Assembly (NCBI RefSeq): GCF_004355225.1
Contig: NZ_CP037933.1
Location: 3,782,001 to 3,846,000, forward strand
DNA: 64,000 nt
Direction of reading: 5' to 3'
Source of the DNA: Flavobacterium nackdongense
GTDB taxonomy: Bacteria > Bacteroidota > Bacteroidia > Flavobacteriales > Flavobacteriaceae
In this document: positions 1 through 9,928 of the stretch, piece by piece
Numbering within the stretch: position 1 is the stretch's first letter
Layout of the letters: each line of letters starts with the position of its first letter
Program-made: the position numbers and the translations under genes
Notes under the pieces: generated by a model
Seen by the model: only the letters and a program-made list of their open reading frames with translations
What the model was told of the DNA's origin: nothing
The model's database searches: none

Positions 1-843
1 CTAAACCAATACAGTGAACATCCATTGGCGCAAGCCGTCGTGAATGATGCCAAAACTAAAAATATCTTGCTAACCGAAGTCAAAGATTTCGAGGCTATTT
101 CCGGCAAAGGTGTTACAGGAACGGTAGCCAATAGAAAAGTAGCTTTAGGCAATAAAAAGCTGATGGAACAACTGAATTCAGCTGTCGCTGAGGATTTGGA
201 AACTAAAATCAGTACCGAACAAAAACTGGGCAAAACAGTCTCCTATATTTCCGTGGACGGAATAGCGGTGGGTTTTGTGTCCATTTCCGATAAAATAAAA
301 GCCACTAGTGCAAGTGCCATAACCGAATTGATGCGGCAAGGAGTGGAAGTCATTATGATTACGGGTGATAATGAAAATACGGCAAAAGCCGTCGCCACGG
401 AATTGCATTTATCTGGTTTTATTGCTAATTGTTCGCCCGAAGACAAACTGGTGGCAATCCAGCGCCTGCAAGCCGAAGGGAAAATCGTAGCTATGGCAGG
501 CGACGGCATCAACGACGCTCCGGCATTGGCACAAGCCAACATAGGCATCGCAATGGAAACCGGAACAGATGTCGCGATGGAAAGTGCCCAGATTACCTTG
601 GTTAAAGGTGATTTACAAGGCATTGTCAAAGCCAAAAACCTGAGTCAAGCTGTGATGCGAAACATCAAACAGAATTTGTTTTTTGCGTTTATTTACAATG
701 TGTTGGGAATTTCAGTGGCTTCAGGATTGTTGTATCCTATTTTTGGATTGTTGTTATCGCCAATGATTGCGGCGGCTGCGATGAGTTTCAGCTCGGTTTC
801 GGTAATTGCAAATTCATTGCGATTGCGAAGTTTTAAAATTTAA
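1..843 (+). CDS. copA: Heavy-metal (probably Cu+) translocating P1B-type ATPase, C-terminal part; 5' end outside window
   Basis: Exports a soft metal ion, most likely Cu+, across the inner membrane at the cost of ATP. Only the last 280 residues are in the window; the frame is open from base 1, so no start is present. Seen in order: the SEHPLAQA motif of the nucleotide-binding domain (the conserved His-Pro of P1B ATPases, residues 6-13 of the fragment), TGDN in the phosphorylation domain, the GDGINDAP hinge motif, and two hydrophobic C-terminal segments. The metal-binding N-terminus, the CPx membrane motif and the DKTG phosphorylation site lie upstream of the window. Cu+ is therefore inferred from similarity to CopA; Ag+, Zn2+ or Cd2+ pumps share these parts. 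It converges with the RimB-RimK gene, and the 53-bp gap holds an ATATAAGTCATTTAAG...CTTATATGACTTATAT imperfect inverted repeat (847-885) that could end both transcripts. Confidence 0.9.
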   Translation, partial: LNQYSEHPLAQAVVNDAKTKNILLTEVKDFEAISGKGVTGTVANRKVALGNKKLMEQLNSAVAEDLETKISTEQKLGKTVSYISVDGIAVGFVSISDKIKATSASAITELMRQGVEVIMITGDNENTAKAVATELHLSGFIANCSPEDKLVAIQRLQAEGKIVAMAGDGINDAPALAQANIGIAMETGTDVAMESAQITLVKGDLQGIVKAKNLSQAVMRNIKQNLFFAFIYNVLGISVASGLLYPIFGLLLSPMIAAAAMSFSSVSVIANSLRLRSFKI

Positions 844-896
844 TGTACCATATAAGTCATTTAAGTTTTCTTATATGACTTATATGGTTTAAATTT

Positions 897-2267
897 TTAC
901 TTCAATTTAAAATTCTTCTCGATAGCCAAAATCATTTCACCTGCTATATCTTTATTGGTCGCGCCTTCAATACCTTCAAGACCCGGCGATGAGTTGACTT
1001 CGAGTAATAAGGGTCCTTTTGTAGAGCGAATTATATCCACTCCCGCAACTTTCAAATCCATAGCTTTGGCGGCACGTATGGCGATTTTTTTCTCTCCGGG
1101 AGTAGGTTTTATGACAGAGGCGGTTCCTCCTAAATGAATGTTGGCTCGGAATTCGCCTGGCATCGCTTCTCTTTGAATAGCTGCCACAACTTTGCCATCA
1201 ACCACAAACAAGCGTAGGTCTTTTCCGCTAGCTTCTTTGATGAATTCTTGTACTAATATGTTAGCATTCAAACTTTTGAAAGCATTGATGACACTTTCGG
1301 CAGCTTTTTTGGTTTCGGCCAGAACGACTCCTTTTCCTTGTGTTCCTTCGAGTAATTTTACAATTAAAGGCGGGCCACCAACCATCGCAATCAAATCGTT
1401 GGTATCTAAGGGAGAATTGGCAAAACCCGTGGTTGGAATATCGATACCGCTTTGCAAAAGCAATTGTAAGGAGAATAATTTATCACGTGATTGGGTAATG
1501 GCAGTCGATGAGTTCAAACAAAACACATTCAGTGCTTCGAATTGACGCGTCAAAGCGCAGCCATAAAAGGTAATACTAGGACGAATTCTGGGAATTATTG
1601 CGTCGAATTGATTGAGAATAATACCGCCACGATAATGAATTTCAGGTGTTTTGGCATCGAGTTTCATATAGCATTCTTTGATATTCAAAAAGTGCATTTC
1701 GTGACCCCGCATTTCACCGGCCTCCATGATTCGCTTGTTGCTGTACAATTCAGGGTTACTTGCCAATAATCCGATGCGTAAACCGGAACTGTTTTTTATT
1801 GCATTTTTATAAACTTCTTTTAAATTATCAGGTGTAGTTTGCCCTAAAAGATATTGTTGCTCGGGATCGACCAAAACCCTGCCGCTCATCGCTTCGCGAC
1901 CTAAAAGCATTCGGAAACCCATAGAATCACGATTGGTCAAGGTCATTTCGATCACCCATTTCGAATTGCCTATATCTAATGTGGTTTGAATCACATAGCG
2001 CTGCTCTCTAAAACCACTAGAACTTTTGACGACTCTTTTATCAACCAAAAGCGCTTCGCAATGGATGATGGTTTTGACATTATTCTGAATGGGGTTGATG
2101 TCGAATTTGACCCAGTTTTGCCCTTCCTTTTTGAAAGGTGCAATATTGATCGCGTGCAAAGCCGATGTTTTGGCACCCGAATCGACTCTGGCTTTAATAG
2201 ATGGAATACCTAATTCTGGTAAGGTACACCATTCTTCGCTGCCTAAAATTATTTTGCTTTGTAACAT
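897..2267 (-). CDS. rimK: RimB-like retropepsin domain fused to RimK-type ATP-grasp glutamate ligase
   Basis: A 456-residue two-domain protein. Residues about 1-145 look like the RimB/LysX-like retropepsin family (formerly called ATP-dependent zinc protease), with the aspartyl-protease-like signature [12 protein letters not shown]. Residues about 160-456 are a RimK-type ATP-grasp ligase, showing [14 protein letters not shown] and [14 protein letters not shown] (metal-binding Glu/Asn). RimK adds glutamates to the C-terminus of ribosomal protein S6, and RimB acts as its protease partner in characterised systems. Here both activities would sit in one chain, which fits a modify-and-trim enzyme; that is inference. 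RimK alone is about 300 residues, so the extra length is the N-terminal domain. The ATG at 2267 is the natural start. The gene stands alone, with a 756-bp gap upstream of it. The acceptor could also be a peptide other than S6. Confidence 0.88.
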   Translation of the reverse strand: MLQSKIILGSEEWCTLPELGIPSIKARVDSGAKTSALHAINIAPFKKEGQNWVKFDINPIQNNVKTIIHCEALLVDKRVVKSSSGFREQRYVIQTTLDIGNSKWVIEMTLTNRDSMGFRMLLGREAMSGRVLVDPEQQYLLGQTTPDNLKEVYKNAIKNSSGLRIGLLASNPELYSNKRIMEAGEMRGHEMHFLNIKECYMKLDAKTPEIHYRGGIILNQFDAIIPRIRPSITFYGCALTRQFEALNVFCLNSSTAITQSRDKLFSLQLLLQSGIDIPTTGFANSPLDTNDLIAMVGGPPLIVKLLEGTQGKGVVLAETKKAAESVINAFKSLNANILVQEFIKEASGKDLRLFVVDGKVVAAIQREAMPGEFRANIHLGGTASVIKPTPGEKKIAIRAAKAMDLKVAGVDIIRSTKGPLLLEVNSSPGLEGIEGATNKDIAGEMILAIEKNFKLK

Positions 2268-2375
2268 AAATGAGTTTTGTGAGGAACTTAATCAAATGTA
2301 AATATAGATTGAATTCGATAGTTTGGATGTTAAATTAGGGTTAAATCAATTTATGACGGACTCTAATGATTGGAA

Positions 2376-2525
2376 ATGATAGGTTCTTTGGGTACAAATG
2401 TAGGTTTAGTCAATTACAATTTCAATACGTTAAGGAATAATAAACTTGGTTTTGCCATTCCTAAAAAAAAACAATTTAATGATATGGATTCGAGTGAATT
2501 CAGCACTAATTGTATCGTTTCATAA
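2376..2525 (+). pseudogene. Short coding-like remnant, possibly the C-terminus of an S41 peptidase
   Basis: A 49-codon frame opens at ATG 2376 and ends at TAA 2523-2525. It contains NKLGFAIPKKKQFND, which recalls the C-terminal stretch after the catalytic domain of S41 (tail-specific) peptidases (LPNTKI.F..P). No upstream domain is left, so if the resemblance is real this is a relic. It could equally be a chance frame. The surrounding 2268-3023 gap of 756 bp holds only this relic and the two palindromes listed separately; no other gene is visible there. Confidence 0.25.
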
Positions 2526-2677
2526 CATTAATAAACTCAATGCGATTAATAATTTTAAACCACATAGAGATCTGAAAAAATAATTTGCAAAGGTGTTCAT
2601 AGGTATTTTATTTACACATAGCTTTAAAATCTATGATAAGCAAATCGCCTTTCTATTAATAAAAATAACTTTTATTG

Positions 2678-2702
2678 CCTGCACTGAGCGAAGTCGAGCA
2701 GG
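2678..2702. repeat. REP-like palindrome (CCTGC-N15-GCAGG)
   Basis: CCTGC at 2678-2682 pairs with GCAGG at 2698-2702 around the core ACTGAGCGAAGTCGA. The ACTGAGCGAAGTCGA core recalls palindromic intergenic repeats I know from flavobacterial genomes; only one copy is seen in this window. Confidence 0.45.
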
Positions 2703-2941
2703 GCATTCTATTTTAAAAGTTTCCACCACAAATTTTCACACATGTGCGAACTGACGAAGTAAATTCAAAGTCTTTGTTTTTTGTATGTTTGAGTTGATTA
2801 TGATGTTGTTGGTAGGTTCATTTTTACGGAAATTTGTGGTTAAAGAGAATTAGGCTTTTTAAAAGCGAATGCCGTGGAAGTCGGAGTGTGGTTTAAGCCT
2901 CTCAAAGATTAATCGACTTCAAGTTAATAACAATAATAAAA

Positions 2942-3003
2942 TTAGCCACGAATTAAATAAAATCCACATATCAATGTGTGAAATGTATATAATTCGTGGC
3001 TAA
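2942..3003. repeat. Long inverted repeat with nested hairpin downstream of clpC
   Basis: TTAGCCACGAATT (2942-2954) is perfectly complementary to AATTCGTGGCTAA (2991-3003). Inside lies a second small hairpin, CACAT-ATCA-ATGTG (2965-2978). It begins about 20 bp beyond the clpC stop codon, so it may act in transcript ending or mRNA stability, but there is no U-tract typical of a simple terminator. It may also be a dispersed repeat element. Confidence 0.5.
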
Positions 3004-3023
3004 AATTTAGTTACAAAAGAAGA

Positions 3024-5570
3024 CTAGCTCGTTGGCTCTTCGGTTTTTTGAATTTTAACGGTCAATTCTTGCGAAGTATCGTCTTCTAAATCCATAAAAA
3101 TTTCATCACCAGCGCCTACTTTAGAAGTGATAATTTCTTCTGCCAAGGCGTCTTCGACATATTTTTGAATGGCTCTTTTCAATGGTCTTGCGCCAAACTG
3201 TCTATCAAAACCTTTGTCTGCGATGAACGCTTTGGCTCTGTCAGACAGGTTTAATTGATAGCCCAAATCTTTGATGCGTGCGTATAATTTTTGCAATTCG
3301 ATTTCAATAATCAAATTGATGTCTTCTTTTTCTAAGGCATTGAATACAATTACATCGTCAATTCTGTTGAGGAATTCAGGTGCGAAGGTTTTCTTCAACG
3401 CATTTTCGATAATGCTTTTCGAATTATCAGCGGCTTGTGCCACTTTGGCAGCGGTCCCATATCCAACGCCTTGACCGAAATCTTTCAATTGGCGGGCACC
3501 CACATTCGAAGTCATAATGATAATCGTGTTTTTGAAATCGATTTTACGTCCCAAACTATCGGTCAAATAACCGTCGTCTAAAACCTGCAGCATCATATTG
3601 AAAACATCTGGATGCGCTTTTTCGATTTCGTCCAAAAGCACCACACAATAAGGTTTACGACGCACTTTTTCTGTTAATTGTCCGCCTTCTTCGTAGCCTA
3701 CGTATCCCGGAGGTGCTCCAATCAATCTCGAAATTGCGAATTTTTCCATATATTCGCTCATATCAATTCGGATTAAGGCTTCTTCAGAATCGAATAATTC
3801 ACGGGCTAAAACTTTGGCCAATTGGGTTTTTCCTACTCCAGTTTGTCCTAAGAATATGAAGGAGCCAATCGGTCGATTCGGATCTTTCAATCCGGCACGG
3901 TTTCGCTGTATAGCTCGGGCAATTTTTAGCACTGCTTCTTTTTGTCCAATGACCTTATTTTCGATCAATTGCGGCAGAATAGCGAGTTTGTTGCTTTCGG
4001 TTTGTGCAATTCTATTTACAGGAATTCCCGTCATCATCGAAACTACATCGGCCACATTGTCCTCGGTCACCTCGATACGATTGCTTTTTGATTCTTCTTC
4101 CCATTGTTCTTGGGCTATAGCCAAATCTTTTTCGAGACGTTTTTCGTCGTCACGAAGTTTAGCCGCTTCCTCGTATTTTTGTTTTTTGACCACCGCATTT
4201 TTCAGTTCGCGTACATCTTCTAATAGTTTTTCTAATTCTAAAATTTGTACAGGAACTTCAATATTGGTGATGTGTACTCGCGATCCCACTTCGTCTAAAG
4301 CATCAATGGCTTTGTCTGGCAAGAAGCGTTCAGACATATAGCGATTGGTCAATTTAACACAGGCTTCGATGGCTTCTGGGCTATACGTCACATTGTGGTG
4401 ATCTTCGTATTTGTCTTTGATATTGTTCAAAATAATGATCGTCTCTTCCACCGAGGTCGGTTCGATAATTACTTTTTGGAAACGTCTTTCGAGCGCCCCA
4501 TCTTTTTCGATGTATTGACGGTATTCGTCCAAGGTTGTGGCACCGATACATTGAATGTCACCTCTGGCCAATGCGGGTTTGAACATATTGGAAGCATCCA
4601 ACGAGCCTGTTGCTCCGCCAGCGCCAACAATAGTGTGGATTTCATCAATGAAAAGGATGATATCGTCGTTTTTTTCTAGTTCGTTCATCACGGCTTTCAT
4701 ACGCTCTTCGAATTGTCCGCGGTATTTGGTACCGGCTACAAGACTGGCTAAATCAAGTGTCACCACTCGTTTATTGAATAATATTCTAGAAACTTTCTTT
4801 TGAATGATGCGCAAGGCTAAACCTTCGGCAATGGCAGATTTCCCTACGCCAGGTTCTCCTATCAGCAGTGGATTGTTCTTTTTGCGACGGCTTAAAATTT
4901 GAGAAACACGTTCAATTTCTTTTTCACGTCCGACTACAGGGTCTAATTTTCCTTCTTCGGCCATTTCTGTTAAATCTCTACCAAAGTTGTCTAGAACAGG
5001 AGTTTTAGATTTTTTGTTCGATTTATTGGCTGGATTATTAAAACTACCTTCTTTCAGACTGTCATCTTGTCCTGAATCCTCGTTGTAAGCGTCATTTCGG
5101 GGTAAATTTTCGATAAAATTTTCTTCGGATGGTGTCATATTTAAATATTGTTCTTTGGCTATATCATAATCAATGCTGAGTTTATTCAATAGCTTTGTTG
5201 TGGGGTCGTTTTCGTTTCTTAGGATGCACAATAGTAAATGTGCGGTGCTGATTGAGGTGCTGTGAAACACTTTGGCTTCTAAAAAAGTAGTTTTCAGGGC
5301 GCGCTCTGCTTGTCGGGTAAGATGAAGGTTCTTTTTTTCGTTGTTGGCATCCATTGTTGGGCTTGCCGGACTTAGAACCTCTACTTTTCTGCGCAAAAGA
5401 TTCAAATCAATCGATAGATTGTTCAGTATATTAATTGCTTTGCCATTGCCATCTCTCAAAATTCCGAGCATAAGATGTTCAGTACCAATGAAATCGTGAC
5501 CCAAACGCAAGGCTTCTTCTTTGCTGTAAGTAATAACATCTTTTACTCTTGGCGAAAAATTATCATCCAT
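3024..5570 (-). CDS. clpC: ATP-dependent Clp protease ATP-binding subunit ClpC (Hsp100 unfoldase)
   Basis: Cytosolic AAA+ unfoldase that feeds substrates to the ClpP peptidase. The 848-residue protein shows the Clp_N double repeat (about 1-150), first AAA module with Walker A GEPGVGKS and Walker B ILFIDEIH, a UVR-like middle domain with KYEEAAKLRDDEK, then the second AAA module with GQTGVGKT, VVLLDEIEKAHPD, and the C-terminal D2-small domain. The start is taken at ATG 5570 (MDDNFSPRVK, the usual ClpC N-terminus), not the in-frame ATG 17 codons earlier, whose extra residues match nothing in the family. An extra linker of about 50 polar residues (NDAYNEDSGQDD...) separates Clp_N from the first AAA module. 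Divergent from gyrA with about 260 bp between starts. Confidence 0.96.
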   Translation of the reverse strand: MDDNFSPRVKDVITYSKEEALRLGHDFIGTEHLMLGILRDGNGKAINILNNLSIDLNLLRRKVEVLSPASPTMDANNEKKNLHLTRQAERALKTTFLEAKVFHSTSISTAHLLLCILRNENDPTTKLLNKLSIDYDIAKEQYLNMTPSEENFIENLPRNDAYNEDSGQDDSLKEGSFNNPANKSNKKSKTPVLDNFGRDLTEMAEEGKLDPVVGREKEIERVSQILSRRKKNNPLLIGEPGVGKSAIAEGLALRIIQKKVSRILFNKRVVTLDLASLVAGTKYRGQFEERMKAVMNELEKNDDIILFIDEIHTIVGAGGATGSLDASNMFKPALARGDIQCIGATTLDEYRQYIEKDGALERRFQKVIIEPTSVEETIIILNNIKDKYEDHHNVTYSPEAIEACVKLTNRYMSERFLPDKAIDALDEVGSRVHITNIEVPVQILELEKLLEDVRELKNAVVKKQKYEEAAKLRDDEKRLEKDLAIAQEQWEEESKSNRIEVTEDNVADVVSMMTGIPVNRIAQTESNKLAILPQLIENKVIGQKEAVLKIARAIQRNRAGLKDPNRPIGSFIFLGQTGVGKTQLAKVLARELFDSEEALIRIDMSEYMEKFAISRLIGAPPGYVGYEEGGQLTEKVRRKPYCVVLLDEIEKAHPDVFNMMLQVLDDGYLTDSLGRKIDFKNTIIIMTSNVGARQLKDFGQGVGYGTAAKVAQAADNSKSIIENALKKTFAPEFLNRIDDVIVFNALEKEDINLIIEIELQKLYARIKDLGYQLNLSDRAKAFIADKGFDRQFGARPLKRAIQKYVEDALAEEIITSKVGAGDEIFMDLEDDTSQELTVKIQKTEEPTS

Positions 5571-5755
5571 ATTATCTCGTATTTCTATTGTAAAATTAGT
5601 GAATTGTTCTGTGTAAAACAAAAATTATACCTACTTCTAGGTTCTGTTTGCTAATTGACAAAAAAAAGAACAAATAAACGTTAAAACTTATATAATTTAT
5701 TAACCAAAAAACGAGAACATTTTGTTAATAAATCATTGAAATAAGTAGCGAAAAG

Positions 5756-5788
5756 TTTGCGTGAAAACTTCGAAATGACGTATATTAG
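5756..5788 (+). promoter_or_regulatory. Probable gyrA promoter
   Basis: TTTG at 5756-5759 and TATATTAG at 5781-5788, separated by 21 bp, resemble the Bacteroidota -33 (TTTG) and -7 (TAnnTTTG) boxes, with one mismatch in the -7 box. It lies 42 bp before the gyrA start. Confidence 0.4.
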
Positions 5789-5830
5789 CACGTTTTGAAA
5801 TTAAATTAAATTTATTAAATATTACAACTT

Positions 5831-8482
5831 ATGTCTGAAGGAGAAAAGTTAATTCCTATTAACATTGAAGATGAAATGAAATCAGCTTACATCGATTATT
5901 CGATGTCAGTAATTGTGTCAAGAGCACTTCCGGATGTTAGAGATGGCTTGAAACCAGTGCATCGAAGAGTACTTTACGGAATGTATGATTTAGGAGTGAC
6001 TTCAAAATCTGCCCATAAAAAATCTGCCAGAATTGTCGGTGAAGTTTTAGGTAAGTATCACCCTCATGGCGATACTTCAGTTTACGATGCGATGGTTCGT
6101 ATGGCTCAAGAATGGAGTTTACGCTATCTGTTAGTCGATGGTCAAGGTAACTTTGGCTCGGTCGATGGAGATAGTCCTGCTGCCATGCGTTATACAGAAG
6201 CAAGAATGCGCAAAATTTCGGAAGAAATTATGGCCGATATCGAAAAAGAAACCGTTGACTTTCAATTGAATTTTGACGATACTTTGTATGAGCCAAAAGT
6301 AATGCCCACCAGAGTTCCTACTTTGTTGATCAACGGAGCTACAGGAATTGCAGTAGGTATGGCAACCAATATGCCGCCTCACAATTTGACCGAAGTCATC
6401 AACGGAACCTTGGCTTTTATCGATAATAACGACATCGAAGTAGACGAATTGATGACGCATATCAAAGCACCTGATTTTCCAACAGGGGGTACAATTTATG
6501 GGTACGAAGGCGTTCGTGAAGCTTTTAAAACTGGTCGAGGACGTATTGTGATGCGTGCCAAAGTGGGTTTCGAAGAAGTCGATGGCAGAGAGTGTATTAT
6601 CGTAACCGAAATTCCATACCAAGTCAATAAAGCCGATATGATCAAGCGTACTGCTGACTTGGTCAACGAGAAAAAAATTGAAGGTATTGCCAATATTCGT
6701 GATGAATCGGATAGAAACGGGATGCGCATCGTTTATATCTTAAAACGCGATGCAACGCCTAATGTAGTGTTGAATACCCTTTATAAATTCACACAATTAC
6801 AATCTTCCTTTAGTGTCAATAATATCGCCTTAGTGAAAGGGCGTCCGCAAATGTTGAATCTGAAAGATATGATTCATTATTTTGTAGAACACCGACACGA
6901 TGTGGTGATTCGCAGAACACGTTTCGAATTGCGTAAAGCCGAAGAAAGAGCCCATATTTTAGAAGGATTGATTATCGCTTCGGACAATATTGATGAAGTT
7001 ATTGCGCTAATCAGAAGTTCGAAAAATACCGATGAAGCCAGAGAAAAATTGATCGAAAGATTTCAGCTATCCGATCTTCAAGCTCGTGCCATTGTCGAAA
7101 TGCGTTTGCGTCAATTAACAGGTCTCGAACAAGACAAGTTAAGAGCGGAATACGAGGAATTGATGAAATTAATCGAACATTTGAAAGCTTTATTGGAAGA
7201 TGTTAATTTGAGAACGGCCTTGATTAAAGAAGAATTGGTAGAAATTCGCGACAAATACGGTGATGCGCGTCGTTCTATGATTGAATATTCAGGTGGCGAT
7301 GTGAGCATCGAAGATTTGATTGCCGATGAGAATGTGGTCATCACCATTTCGCACGCTGGTTACATCAAACGTACCAATTTATCGGAGTACAAAACACAAA
7401 ATAGAGGTGGAGTAGGACAAAAAAGTGCCGGAACAAGAGATCAAGATTTCCTTGAGAATATGTTCGTAGCCACGAATCACCAATATATGATGTTCTTTAC
7501 TCAAAAAGGAAAATGTTTTTGGATGCGTGTTTATGAAATCCCTGAAGGTAGCAAAACGGCCAAAGGAAGAGCGATTCAAAACCTAATCAATATTGAAAGT
7601 GATGATAAGGTAAAAGCATTCATCTGCACTCAAGACCTAAAAGATCAAGACTACATCAAGAGTCATAACTTGGTGATGGTAACCAAGCAAGGTCAGGTGA
7701 AGAAAACGTCGTTAGAGAAATATTCTCGTCCGAGAGTCAATGGTGTTGCAGCTATTACGATCAAGGAAGGCGATGAATTATTAGAAGCCAAATTGACCAA
7801 TGGCGAAAGTCAGATTATTTTGGCTGTTAAATCGGGTAAATTAGTTCGTTTCGAAGAAACCAAAACACGTCCGATGGGAAGAACAGCTTCGGGAGTTCGC
7901 GGTATTACTTTGAAAGACGAAACCGATGAAGTAATCGGAATGGTTACCGTAGATAAAGACAATATCAACGATTCACAAATTTTAGTAGTTACCGAAAATG
8001 GTTACGGAAAACGAACCAAATTGGTTGACGAAGATGGGGAAGACGTTTACAGAATTACCAATCGTGGTGGAAAAGGAGTGAAAACTTTGAATATCACCGA
8101 AAAAACAGGAAAACTGATTTCAATTAGCGCTGTAACCGATGCCGATGATTTGATGATTATCAACAAATCAGGATTAACCATCAGAATGGCTGTCGAAGAC
8201 CTAAGGGTTATGGGACGCGCTACTCAAGGGGTTAAATTAATCAATCTTAAAGGTTCTGACTCGATTGCTGCGGTGACCAAAGTAATGAAAGACGATGTTG
8301 CCGAAGTAGTAGTCGACGAAGACGGAAATGTTATTGAAACGGAAGCTATCGAAAGAGTGAAACCTGTTCTTGAAGTGCTCGAAGAGGATGGTGTTGCCGA
8401 GGATGATGATTCAGACGAGGAGGACGATATCGTTGAAGATGACGAAGATGAGGCTGAGGACGACGACGAAACTGACAATTAA
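5831..8482 (+). CDS. gyrA: DNA gyrase subunit A
   Basis: Breakage-reunion subunit of DNA gyrase, which introduces negative supercoils with GyrB. 883 residues. The catalytic tyrosine is Y121 in AMRYTEARM. The quinolone-determining region reads [10 protein letters not shown], with Thr82 and Asp86 at the positions of E. coli Ser83 and Asp87; threonine here is, to my knowledge, the usual flavobacterial state, so no resistance change is seen. The C-terminal beta-pinwheel contains the GyrA-box-like [10 protein letters not shown]. The last roughly 35 residues are a very acidic tail of Asp and Glu, longer than in E. coli; such tails can tune DNA wrapping. Single gene followed 95 bp later by a TPR-protein gene with its own -7 box. 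Confidence 0.98.
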   Translation: MSEGEKLIPINIEDEMKSAYIDYSMSVIVSRALPDVRDGLKPVHRRVLYGMYDLGVTSKSAHKKSARIVGEVLGKYHPHGDTSVYDAMVRMAQEWSLRYLLVDGQGNFGSVDGDSPAAMRYTEARMRKISEEIMADIEKETVDFQLNFDDTLYEPKVMPTRVPTLLINGATGIAVGMATNMPPHNLTEVINGTLAFIDNNDIEVDELMTHIKAPDFPTGGTIYGYEGVREAFKTGRGRIVMRAKVGFEEVDGRECIIVTEIPYQVNKADMIKRTADLVNEKKIEGIANIRDESDRNGMRIVYILKRDATPNVVLNTLYKFTQLQSSFSVNNIALVKGRPQMLNLKDMIHYFVEHRHDVVIRRTRFELRKAEERAHILEGLIIASDNIDEVIALIRSSKNTDEAREKLIERFQLSDLQARAIVEMRLRQLTGLEQDKLRAEYEELMKLIEHLKALLEDVNLRTALIKEELVEIRDKYGDARRSMIEYSGGDVSIEDLIADENVVITISHAGYIKRTNLSEYKTQNRGGVGQKSAGTRDQDFLENMFVATNHQYMMFFTQKGKCFWMRVYEIPEGSKTAKGRAIQNLINIESDDKVKAFICTQDLKDQDYIKSHNLVMVTKQGQVKKTSLEKYSRPRVNGVAAITIKEGDELLEAKLTNGESQIILAVKSGKLVRFEETKTRPMGRTASGVRGITLKDETDEVIGMVTVDKDNINDSQILVVTENGYGKRTKLVDEDGEDVYRITNRGGKGVKTLNITEKTGKLISISAVTDADDLMIINKSGLTIRMAVEDLRVMGRATQGVKLINLKGSDSIAAVTKVMKDDVAEVVVDEDGNVIETEAIERVKPVLEVLEEDGVAEDDDSDEEDDIVEDDEDEAEDDDETDN

Positions 8483-8548
8483 AAAATAAACAATCGAAAA
8501 CATTTAATCGATATGATTTTTATCATAAACATTAAATGTTTTTCTTAG

Positions 8549-8556
8549 TAATTTTG
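8549..8556 (+). promoter_or_regulatory. -7 box of the TPR-protein gene
   Basis: TAATTTTG fits the Bacteroidota -7 consensus TAnnTTTG exactly and lies 22 bp before ATG 8578. It lies inside the alternative longer frame that opens at 8536, which argues for the later start. No clear -33 box is seen. Confidence 0.55.
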
Positions 8557-8577
8557 CATAAATTTAAAACAAAAATC

Positions 8578-9864
8578 ATGAAAAGTAAATATGTAATTCT
8601 AGCGTCAGCATTATTGATTTCAGTAATTGCTTTTGCTCAAAAAGATCAAATCAAAGCCGCTGAAAAAGCGCTAAAGGCTGGCAATCCGCAAGAAGCAGTC
8701 ACTATTTTGAATGGTGCTGAATCTTTAGTAGCCAATGCCGAAGCTGCTGAAAAAGCGCACTTCTATTCAGTAAACGGAAACGCTCATTTGGAATTGGCCA
8801 ATAAAAAAGTAGATGAAGGGAAAAATTTATCATTGGCTGCCAAATCATTTCAAGACTTATTAGCAGTGGAAAAAGCTTCTGGAAAAGATAAATATTCCTC
8901 TCAAGCTACGGCTTCCATTTTTGATATTAAAAACAAATTATTGAACAGTGCTATCGCTGACACAAAAGCCGATAAAGATATTGACGGCGCAAAAAAATTA
9001 TACGATGCCTATTTGTTAGACAAAAAAGACACCATCAATTTGTATTATGCGGCCTCGACTTATGTAAATGGTAAAGATTATACAACAGCGCTGCAATGCT
9101 ATGCGGAACTAAAATCTTTAAACTATTCTGGCAAAGGGACAAGTTATTTGGCAATGAATAAATTAACCAATCAAGAAGATTTATTTAATACCGCTAAAGA
9201 ACGTGATTTGGCTGTGAAATTGGGAACTCACGAAAAACCAAAAACAGAAAAAATCCCTTCGAAAAGAGGTGAAATTTACAAAAACATCGCACTAATTTTA
9301 GTGGATCAAGGAAAAACAGAGGAGGCTAAAAAAGCCATTTCTGACGCTAGAAAAGCAAATCCAGAAGATACTACTTTGATTTTGACTGAAGCTAATTTGT
9401 ATTTGGAAACCAAAGACTTTGAAACCTACAAAAAATTAGTGGCTGAAGCATTAGAGAAAAATCCAAACGATGCTGATTTAGTATTCAATTTAGGAGTGCT
9501 AAGTGCCAATGCCAAAAATAAAGCTGAGGCAGAGAAATATTACAAAAGAGTAATGGAAATCAATCCTAAATATACGAATGCGTATATTAATTTAGCGGCT
9601 TTGAAGTTGGAAGACGAAAAACCAATTATTGATGAAATGAACAAATTAGGAACTTCTACTAAGGATATGAAGCGTTACGATGTTTTGAAAACACAAAGAG
9701 AAGACTTGTTCAAAAGCACTATTCCTTATCTTGAAAAAGCGGTAGAGTTAGATTCAACTAATATAGATGTTGCAAAAACCTTGATGAACGTGTATCACGC
9801 ATTAGAAATGAGTGCTGAATACAAAGCTTTGAAAGAAAAAATTAAAGTGTTAGAAGGAAAATAA
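8578..9864 (+). CDS. Secreted tetratricopeptide-repeat protein
   Basis: 428 residues with a cleavable signal peptide (MKSKYVILASALLISVIAFAQ) followed by an all-helical chain. TPR-like units are visible, for instance around AEKYYKRVMEINPKYTNAYINLAALKL and ATIPYLEKAVELDSTNIDVAKTL-type segments in the C-terminal half, and a weaker set near the N-terminus (KAAEKALKAGNPQEAVTIL). TPR proteins act as protein-protein scaffolds; in this cell it would be periplasmic. The start at 8578 is favoured because the signal peptide begins there and a -7 box lies just ahead. It follows gyrA in many flavobacteria to my recollection, but no functional tie is shown. No catalytic residues are apparent. Confidence 0.88.
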   Translation: MKSKYVILASALLISVIAFAQKDQIKAAEKALKAGNPQEAVTILNGAESLVANAEAAEKAHFYSVNGNAHLELANKKVDEGKNLSLAAKSFQDLLAVEKASGKDKYSSQATASIFDIKNKLLNSAIADTKADKDIDGAKKLYDAYLLDKKDTINLYYAASTYVNGKDYTTALQCYAELKSLNYSGKGTSYLAMNKLTNQEDLFNTAKERDLAVKLGTHEKPKTEKIPSKRGEIYKNIALILVDQGKTEEAKKAISDARKANPEDTTLILTEANLYLETKDFETYKKLVAEALEKNPNDADLVFNLGVLSANAKNKAEAEKYYKRVMEINPKYTNAYINLAALKLEDEKPIIDEMNKLGTSTKDMKRYDVLKTQREDLFKSTIPYLEKAVELDSTNIDVAKTLMNVYHALEMSAEYKALKEKIKVLEGK

Positions 9865-9885
9865 AGCGCAGCTGATTCTAACTTA

Positions 9886-9928
9886 AAAATCCGTCTTAAT
9901 TATTGAAAATTGAGACGGATTTTTTTTA
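9886..9928. terminator. Bidirectional terminator between the TPR gene and the NlpC/P60 gene
   Basis: AAATCCGTCT and AGACGGATTT form a 10-bp stem followed by a run of T on the plus strand and preceded by a run of A, so it can serve both convergent genes. It overlaps the last codons of the minus-strand gene. Confidence 0.8.

Noticed and set aside
3814..4341. 175-codon plus-strand frame within clpC
   Set aside because: Antisense of conserved AAA+ motifs; Ser/Phe-rich shadow.
5937..6203. Quinolone resistance change in GyrA
   Set aside because: Thr82 and Asp86 look like the normal flavobacterial residues; no Ala, Ile or Tyr replacement is present.
8224..8478. Long Ser-rich minus-strand frame inside the gyrA 3' end
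   Set aside because: It is the mirror of the Asp/Glu-rich GyrA tail (GAC/GAA read as Ser/Ser codons). Low-complexity shadow, no start context.
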